7,535 bases of DNA from DAORIO01 sp035438585 (lineage in GTDB: Bacteria; Patescibacteriota; Minisyncoccia; Phycocordibacterales; UBA9973), in NCBI GenBank assembly GCA_035438585.1, contig DAORIO010000026.1, positions 1 to 7,535 of the forward strand, given 5' to 3'. The position numbers and the translations under genes are program-made. Shown piece after piece: positions 1 to 6,700 of the stretch. The notes beneath the pieces were generated by a model. It made no database searches, was not told the DNA's origin, and saw only the letters and a list, made by a program, of their open reading frames with translations. The first letter of the stretch is position 1. Each line of letters opens with the position of its first letter.

Positions 1-2
1 TT

Positions 3-21
3 TATAATTTAATGTTATAAT
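3..21 (+). promoter_or_regulatory. Twin TATAAT -10 boxes before the glutaredoxin-like gene
   Basis: Two perfect TATAAT hexamers lie at 3-8 and 16-21. The second ends six bases before the ATG at 28, so a transcript starting at the usual distance from it would begin at or within a base or two of the start codon. No purine-rich ribosome binding site is present between the box and the ATG. The -35 region of the first box lies outside the window. The hexamers are seen directly; that they act as promoters and give a leaderless mRNA is inference, and AT-rich DNA produces such hexamers by chance. Confidence 0.5.
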
Positions 22-27
22 ATTGTT

Positions 28-267
28 ATGAAAACAGTAAACATATATACAACACCATCTTGTACTTACTGCAAAATGGCTAAAGAATTTTTTAAAGAGA
101 AGGGAGTAATGTATCAAGAATTTGATGTTGCCGCTGATCCAGAAAAAAGATCTCATATGATTGATTTGACTGGACAGTTAGGTGTTCCTGTAATTGAGAT
201 TGGTGATGCGATTGTTATAGGTTTTAATAAACCAAAAGTTGCAGAGTTGTTGGAAATTAGCGAATAG
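28..267 (+). CDS. Glutaredoxin-like thiol-disulfide protein (YruB/NrdH-like)
   Basis: A complete 79-residue cytoplasmic protein of the thioredoxin fold, the usual length for the small glutaredoxin/NrdH-like families. The first strand (VNIYTT, residues 4-9) leads into the redox motif C12-T-Y-C15, followed by the basic helix KMAKEFF. The stretch LGVPVIEIGD (51-60) supplies the cis-proline, P54. The ending IGFNKPKVAELL (64-75) matches the G-F-[ND] pattern of the glutaredoxin-like YruB-type group. Members of these families reduce protein disulfides or feed electrons to enzymes such as ribonucleotide reductase; the partner here is unknown. It has no signal peptide or membrane segment. The ATG at 28 is chosen because an in-frame TAA lies at 10-12 and no other ATG, GTG or TTG intervenes. 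It appears monocistronic: a strong terminator begins 28 bases after its TAG stop. The family call is secure, the exact subfamily less so. Confidence 0.93.
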   Translation: MKTVNIYTTPSCTYCKMAKEFFKEKGVMYQEFDVAADPEKRSHMIDLTGQLGVPVIEIGDAIVIGFNKPKVAELLEISE

Positions 268-295
268 AAAATAGTATTTTAGAATCTAGATATTA

Positions 296-333
296 CACAA
301 AACAAAAACCCCCAAAGGGGTTTTTGTTTTGTG
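296..333. terminator. Perfect 17-bp hairpin terminator, usable on both strands
   Basis: The arms 296-312 and 317-333 are exact reverse complements with a CAAA loop. The stem core is CCCC/GGGG flanked by A-rich and T-rich arms, so each strand reads as a GC stem followed by a T-rich tract (TTTTTGTTTT on the plus strand). It lies directly after the glutaredoxin-like gene and most likely ends its transcript. In the other direction it could catch read-through from the tRNA. Its right arm overlaps the first two bases of the tRNA-end-like repeat at 332. Confidence 0.85.
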
Positions 334-345
334 CCCCCACTCCGA
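328..345 (-). repeat. Direct repeat of the tRNA 3' end (copy 1; copy 2 at 507-524)
   Basis: The 18-base sequence TTTGTGCCCCCACTCCGA occurs here and again, identically, at 507-524, 179 bases away. In copy 2 the bases 511-524 are the last 14 nucleotides of the tRNA-Arg (acceptor 3' strand plus part of the T stem). In copy 1 no tRNA body follows. Both copies are preceded by a hairpin terminator ending in the same TTTGTG, so the duplicated unit is the tRNA 3' end plus its terminator. It looks like a partial duplication, or an attachment-site-like scar at a tRNA. Confidence 0.75.
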
Positions 346-474
346 CCACTTCGTTTATCGAATCTTACAGATTCAGTACATCTTTTCAATTTTCTCAGAG
401 CGAAGCTCTTATTAAATAATGAAAAGATTTTCGATTCGGAGGCGCAAGCAAAGCAGTTTGTTTGTTTGGGGGCA
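332..474. repeat. Palindrome-rich 143-bp element bounded by inverted tRNA-3'-end copies
   Basis: The left end (332-345, TGCCCCCACTCCGA) equals the tRNA-Arg 3' end read on the minus strand. The right end holds the same information inverted: TTCGATTCGGAG at 430-441 (tRNA T-loop and T-stem, plus strand), an unrelated 26-base stretch, then GGGGGCA at 468-474 (acceptor 3' strand). Nested inside are three perfect small inverted repeats: GAATCT/AGATTC (360-365/369-374), ATCTTTTCA/TGAAAAGAT (380-388/420-428) and, within the latter, AGAGC/GCTCT around GAA (397-401/405-409). No convincing protein is encoded. The layout suggests a small non-autonomous palindromic element or a structured RNA built from tRNA ends; which of these is not decidable here. 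Confidence 0.6.
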
Positions 475-517
475 CAAATAAAAAAAGCCCAAAGGGGCGT
501 TTTTTATTTGTGCCCCC
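468..517 (-). terminator. Long hairpin after the tRNA, fused to its acceptor strand
   Basis: The arms 468-490 and 495-517 pair at 22 of 23 positions, with one A-G mismatch (486/499) and a four-base loop. The inner part is a GC-rich stem with a T-rich run on either side, so it reads as an intrinsic terminator for the minus-strand tRNA. The outer seven pairs are unusual. Bases 511-517 belong to the tRNA 3' end, so the hairpin extends into the mature tRNA and pairs its acceptor strand with a downstream copy of TGCCCCC. Confidence 0.75.
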
Positions 518-582
518 ACTCCGAATCGAACGGGGATCTATTCCTTAGGACGGAACTGTTCTATCCATTGAACTACGGGGGC
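511..582 (-). tRNA. tRNA-Arg with anticodon CCT
   Basis: Read on the minus strand from 582 to 511, the 72 bases fold as a full cloverleaf. The acceptor stem is GCCCCCG/TGGGGGC with a terminal G-T pair and discriminator A. The D arm is GTTC/GAAC with a GG-containing loop. The anticodon stem is GTTCC/GGAAT around GTCCTAA, and the T arm has loop TTCGATT. The anticodon CCT (547-549) reads the arginine codon AGG, which the giant downstream gene uses several times alongside the commoner AGA. The variable loop is four bases. The T stem (CCCCG/CGGAG) has a C-A mismatch at its second pair. CCA is not encoded: CAA follows the discriminator, so CCA must be added enzymatically. Confidence 0.93.
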
Positions 583-596
583 ATATTTGGGTGTTT

Positions 597-602
597 ATAA
601 TA
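597..602 (-). promoter_or_regulatory. Possible -10 box of the tRNA gene
   Basis: On the minus strand this reads TATTAT, fifteen bases upstream of the tRNA 5' end, which would leave a leader of roughly eight bases for RNase P to remove. No clear -35 hexamer is seen at the usual distance. The surrounding DNA is so AT-rich that the assignment rests mainly on position. Confidence 0.3.
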
Positions 603-665
603 TACCTCAAAATTGAATTTTTTTATAATAAAACTATTCCCCAGTTTTTGTTAGTTTTCTCTTCT

Positions 666-690
666 ATATAAGTATATAAAGGTATATAAT
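666..690 (+). promoter_or_regulatory. TATA-rich promoter region of the giant gene
   Basis: Three TATATA-like units occur in a row here, ending in a perfect TATAAT at 685-690. Transcription from that box would start near 697, leaving a leader of about 17 bases before the GTG at 714. No good -35 hexamer is visible. The only purine-rich candidate ribosome site, AGGTAAAAG at 695-703, sits somewhat far from the start. The bases are seen directly; the function is inferred. Confidence 0.4.
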
Positions 691-713
691 TTATAGGTAA
701 AAGTTATATTTTT

Positions 714-3700
714 GTGGAATCAGAATTAATCCAAAATTCAAGTCCTAGTAGAATCAAGAGATTCATAAAAGAGTCATCAAAAAATGGCTTACTTATCTTT
801 TCTGGAATAATATTGCTTACTGTTTCTTTTGTTGCTTTTGGGATGTTTACCCAAAATGATAATACAGGTTTTTTCTTAGTAGATTTTAATGGAAATCAAG
901 ATGGAATTGTTTCTGCTAGTGAAACTGACTTAAGACAAAATATTGACGTTGATGTTGTTGCTGGAGTTGCCAAACTTTCTGACGGAGCTTCTTCTGGTTT
1001 TTTTACAACTTCTGAAATTAGACCAGCATCTTTTTCTCAGTGGGATTATATTAGAGTTATTGCTCCAGTTTTTTCTTCTTTGCAAAATATAACAGGTAGT
1101 TTGTATACATGTGATTCAATTCCGGTGCCGATATCTGGATATCAAAATATGCAATTCGTCGGCACAAATTTGATTGTAAACATTAACACTCTTTCAACAA
1201 CAACTTATCCTTGTATTAGGGTTCGTGTTGACATGACTAATCAAACTGGTAATTCTGGACTTAGTCCAATATTAGATTCTATTCGTGTTACATGGGATCC
1301 AAGGCCACTTTTTTTGGTTTCTGTTAGCACTCCTCCTTCTGTTCAAGCAGGGGGTGTTTATAGTACAACTGTTTCTTATTCAAATTCTTTTGTTGACGCA
1401 ACTGGTGTTGTTGTTTGGATGGAATTGCCTACATATTTGAACGGAAGTATTACAAATTACACAAGTTCATACAATCAAAATCCGCAAACAAGTTTTTCTT
1501 CAGCTACTGGTGGAGGTGTATACACAGCCGGAGGTATTACTGTTAACGGTATTGATGTTCCACCAAATAGTGTCTATTGGAATCTTGGAACCGTTCCTGC
1601 TGGTAGGTCTGGGACTTTAGTGGTTAGATTAAATACTTCTTCTGGTTGGGAAAATGGAATGGTCTTAAATCATCTAGGGCATATCCAGTCTTCATCTGGA
1701 CAAGAAGTTGTTTCTGATGCAAGTACCTCTATTCCAGGAAATCAAGAAACTGAAGTAATTATTTCATCATCTCCTTCTCCTGTTTTACAAAAAACAGTTA
1801 GTGGGGTTGCTTCTGTTGGGGGAGTAAACTATGTTGTAGATGCTCCACCTCTTGTACCTATTGTTACTTATACTTTAATACTTCAAAATCAATCAGCTCC
1901 ATCTGGTAGAGAGACAATATTCAATCCAGTTATAACTGATGATATTTCAGATATTTTGAATAAACTTACTAGTGTTTGTTTGATTGCAAATCCAGAAGAT
2001 ACAAGATTGGTTATAAAAAATAATGGAGTTTATAGTAGTTTAACTGGAGAAATAACATGGTCTACTACATTAGGCTCTTTTGGAAATATACCTCCGGGCG
2101 GATCCGCTAGTGTTATTTATACCGTAGATTATACAGGATGTCCTAATGGTGTTTTTGATAATGTGGCAACTGCTACTGCAGATAATTTTTCTTCGGTTAC
2201 TGATTCTGAATCTGTAACAATTGGTATAGATACAAAACCAATAGGACTTTTTGCAAAAGGTGACAAAATAGGCTCAAGTCAATCTGTGGTAGCCGGTGTA
2301 GATGATAATCCATATACTCAACAAACTTACGGGGATGTTTTTTCTTATTTGTTGTATAGACAAAATACAGGAGCTGTTGCAATTGGTGGGCTTGTGATGG
2401 CAGATCAAATTTCAGCAGATCACGATTTTGTATCTGCATCTTTACCTTCAAATGTTTTGGGTGGTCAAATATATTACAACACAAGTGGTTCAGGAAACTC
2501 TCCAACTGTACCGCCAGCCTATTCAGTAACAGGTACTGGAATTGTTGGTACGGGTTGGACAACAGTCGCACCAGCTACTCCAAGTGACGTAAGGTGGGTA
2601 GCGTTTTATGTGCCATGTTTAAATTCTAGTTTTTTTCCTTCAGGTGTGTCCAACTCGGTGTGTTTAAATCAGCCAACTAGTGTAATAGGAACTATTACTG
2701 TTCAAATTAAACAATCGGGTAACTTTTGCCAAGAATTAGAGATAACCAATACTGGAGTTTTTGAAATAAATAGAGCTAGTCCTGACATTTTAAATAATTC
2801 CATGAGTGATTTACCTGTTCCTATTGTAAATAATGATTTAGAAAAAACACATGCGGGACCTAGCCTTGGATCTTTTTCATCTTTATCTACCGCATCTGGG
2901 CCTAGTTTTTTGCAAGTTGGGAATAATGGAACATATACATTTACTGTAAATAATACAGGTAATGATGCTTCTCAAAACACTCAACTAACTATTAATATTC
3001 CAAAAGTTAATGTTAACGGTGTTTCAAAGTATTTAAATTTTGTTAGTGCTACTGGTGGAAATGTTACAACTGTAGTTGATGCGACTGCTGGGCAAATTAG
3101 TACAGTTATAATAGACCTCGGAACTGTTACTGCGGGTAATTTTAAAACAGCAACAGTGACATTAAATTTGCAGAGCGGAGTATTAAATGGTTCAAACTTT
3201 ACTGTTATTGGAAGTGTTAAAGGTGAAGATGATAATAATTGTAGAGATCTAACTACGACTCTTTCAAAAGAAACTTCTGTTGAGTCAAGTCCTGTTTTGC
3301 AGTCATTTAAGACCGCAGATGAAAGAGTTATTCCCGGCGGAGATGTTATTCACTATAATATAAATTATAGAAATATTGGTACTTCACCTTCTACTAATAC
3401 GTATGTTGTTGATCGAGTACCCCAAAGAACTACTTTCCAAACAGCTTATACAAGCGGAACAGATTCATCGGGTACAACTTTTAATTGTATTGGATGTTCT
3501 GTTTATTTTTCAAATAATCTCACAAATTTACCCGCAAGTTTAACAACGGCAGATCCAATTACTGTACCTCTAATAAGTTCATACTTTACTATAGGTCAAC
3601 AAATCTCTCCGGGGGTTTGGGTTCCTCAGGGTTACGCACCAGAAGAAGTTGTTTGGATTGCATGGAGAGTTGATGACACTAGTTTTTCAACTCCAATTTA

Positions 3701-6700
3701 TCCATCAGGAGGATTAACAAAACGAGTTGGTTTTGTTGTTGCTAATGATGATAACGGTTTTGCTCCACCAGTTATTCCGTCACCAATTGGAACTCTTATA
3801 TCTAATTCACCTGCAATATTGGCAGATGGATTACCTCAGGCAGTTGCTTATCAAGTTTTTACAACAATTTTGCCTGATCCAGGATTATTTTTAGACAAAG
3901 TTTCAGATAAAGATTTTGTAAGAGCTGGAGAGGTCTTTAATTGGATTATTGAATATTATAATGATTCAGGAAATTCGGATACGTTTGTTAATTTAGTCGA
4001 TACATTGCCACCAGGTGTTACTATTTCAAATGTATTTCATCAATGGAATCCAACTGCTATCGCTAACGGAGCTTCTTCTGGTGAGGTTAGTATTTTATCT
4101 AATCCAAACTTAAACATATCAGGTAGTTCAATAAATTTTTCTCCTACTGCTTATAAAGGAGGAGATTTGTTGAAATTGGAAGGAGGTTTTTTAAGGCTTG
4201 AAATGACTGTTGATAATACAGTTTCTTCTGGAGAGATATTGGTTAACGGTATTCAGGGTCATTTTGAAAATCCGAGTGGCGCATATGATGTTTTTGATAC
4301 AGATGAAGTTTATGTTGAAAACCCAGATTTGTGGATGAGTAGTAAGCAGCCAGATATTTTTGATCCTGTTGCTGGCGATAGTCTTAATTACACTATAATT
4401 TTTTCTAATGAAGGTCCTCATGATGCAACGAATGTTGTAATTACTGATACTCTGGATGAGGGGCTTTGTTATGCCGGTCCGACAACGGTTATTACTCCTG
4501 GGTGGACATTGGGAGAGCCAGTCGTTACCGGTGATTGTAATACCGGTCCAACAACTCTTACTTGGAATAATGTAATTTCTACATCTGGTTATCCAACTGG
4601 GGTTATTCCAGGGCTTTCTGGAAATATAATTGTAAGATATAACATTTCTGTTGTAGGTAGTATTAGCCCAGGAACCGATTTACAAAATGGTGCTTGTTTG
4701 CAAACAGATATTATAGAAGATTTAGTATACGATAATTGTACAGGAATAACTGTTTCAACTCCGTTGTCCGATCCATATGTCGAAAAAGAAGTTCAGTCAA
4801 CCGTAAATCCTGGGGCAAACGCAAACTATAGTATTAAGTATGGTAATGACACAAAACAACCACTAACAAATTCTTATATAATAGATTCTTTGCCTGATTA
4901 TAATGGTGATGGAAAATCAGACATGAAAATAATTTCTGTTATTGGTACCAACGGAGAGCAGTTTTATTATCACAATGACCCATTGAACGGAGTAGCTCCA
5001 ACTTTTGATTTATCAAATCCTGTTTCTTTGGGTTGGCAGACAACTTATTCAAGTAATACAAATTTTATTGCAATTGTTACAGGTCCATTAGCGGGTAATT
5101 CGCCAGAGTATACAGTTTCTGTGACACTTGAAGCAACCGACCCTAGTACTGATTTAGAACTTCCAACTGGGGTAAGCCTTACAAATACTGTAGAAATATT
5201 TTTACCAACTGGAGTAAATGATCAGGATTATACAAACAATACTGCATCAGCAACAGTAATTACTCCTGGTATTGATCTTTGGATAGAAAAAACTGGAAAT
5301 GTTGAGGGTGGATTTCCTGGAGTTGGACCAGGGGACTCAATGACTTATACAGTTTCTTTTGGGAATCAAGGAACAGTGCCCGCTTGTGGCGTATTTATAA
5401 CAGACGTTTTGTCTAATACTTTAAATGATGCATCTGTAATTCATAATGCAACAAATTTATCTTTAGTTAATATTGCCGGAGCAACTGTTTATCCTCTTAA
5501 TGCATCAGGGGCTCAAATTTTGAATCCAGTTAGTGTTACTTTTTCTCAAAATGCAGATGGAGATTATTTGTTCGACTTGGGTGGTTTAAATGTTTGTCTA
5601 CCACCAGGTTCTATGGGTGAATTTGAAATTTATGCAGACGTGGATTCTTCTTTGCCAGATGGAACAGTTGTTTCAAATACGGCTGTTATTGGTGAAAATT
5701 CTCCTGATGTAGAAGATATTTTAACTAACAATACAGATAGTTCTCAGACTGTTGTTTATAGGTCTGATTTGAGTATAGAAAAAACTGGAATATCAAAAGG
5801 TTTAGATAATATTTTAGGAACAGGTGACGATAGTACTACCCAAGCTTCTGTAGGAGAAAATATTCAATATACACTTAAATATAACAATATTGGTAGCGCT
5901 CCTGCCAACAATAGCGTTATAACAGAAACAATTCCAAGTGGAATGTGTTATATAGACGGCTCTATAACAGGATATCCAGCTGATGCTACTATTGAATTTT
6001 CAAATAATAATGCGTCTTCTTATTCTTATAATCCAATAGGTCCGGTTGATTGTAATGTTACAAATTTTAGAATAGTTTTTGGCTCGCCTATCTATCCAGG
6101 AAATTCTTTCGGTGAAGATTCTAATATTGGCAACCTTGGTGTAAAAACAAATCTTTCGCAAAGTGGTGTCGCTGGAGATTTGGTTTTGCGTTTATCAAAT
6201 ACAGTAAATCCTATAACTTTCCCTGTGCTTAGAAATTATTTTTATGATTATTCTGAAGAGGATAACTTGGTTGATTTGAACAATGATGGACTAGATGACG
6301 TTACCTTGGAAGGAAGAGAAGACGGCAGAATATATAGAAATACATCTGTACCTGGAAATGTTTCTTTTGATATGGCTAATCCAAATATACAAATAAGATT
6401 GGGTCCAGTTATTTTCGAAGATTTGGATAATGATGGATTAAAAGATATTATTCATTCCAATCCTAACTATACAAATACAGAAAAGCCGTATATTGGAAGA
6501 AATATTTCAACACTTTCAAACATAGATTTTAATAATTACATTACAATAACAAGTCTTCCTCCAAGTACTTCAATTCAAGAAGTTGTTGATTTGAACAATG
6601 ACGGGTTAAAAGATTTATTATTTAAACCAAATATGGGCGGGGCTTTACCGATAGTAGTCAAGAATACTTCTTCTGTTGGAAATGTTGCTGTTGATATTTT

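Noticed and set aside
332..474. A second, intron-containing or degenerate tRNA on the minus strand
   Set aside because: Both ends resemble a tRNA 3' end, but no D arm or anticodon arm can be placed between them, so a full tRNA is not supported.
296..524. CRISPR array
   Set aside because: There are only two direct copies, 179 bases apart, with dissimilar interiors; no regular spacer pattern and no cas genes.
331..600. Open frame of 89 codons on the plus strand
   Set aside because: It runs through the palindromic element, the hairpin and the antisense of the tRNA. It has no recognisable domain and is better explained by those features.
843..845. ATG as alternative start of the giant protein
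   Set aside because: It would remove nearly all of the transmembrane anchor, while the open frame extends upstream to a GTG with a basic N-terminus and a TATAAT box before it.
2197..2571. Minus-strand open frame of 124 codons
   Set aside because: It lies wholly inside the giant gene, antisense to its third DUF11 module, and its composition is that of a reverse-strand shadow.
4191..4421. Minus-strand open frame of 76 codons
   Set aside because: It is antisense to the sixth and seventh DUF11 modules, with no domain or start signals.
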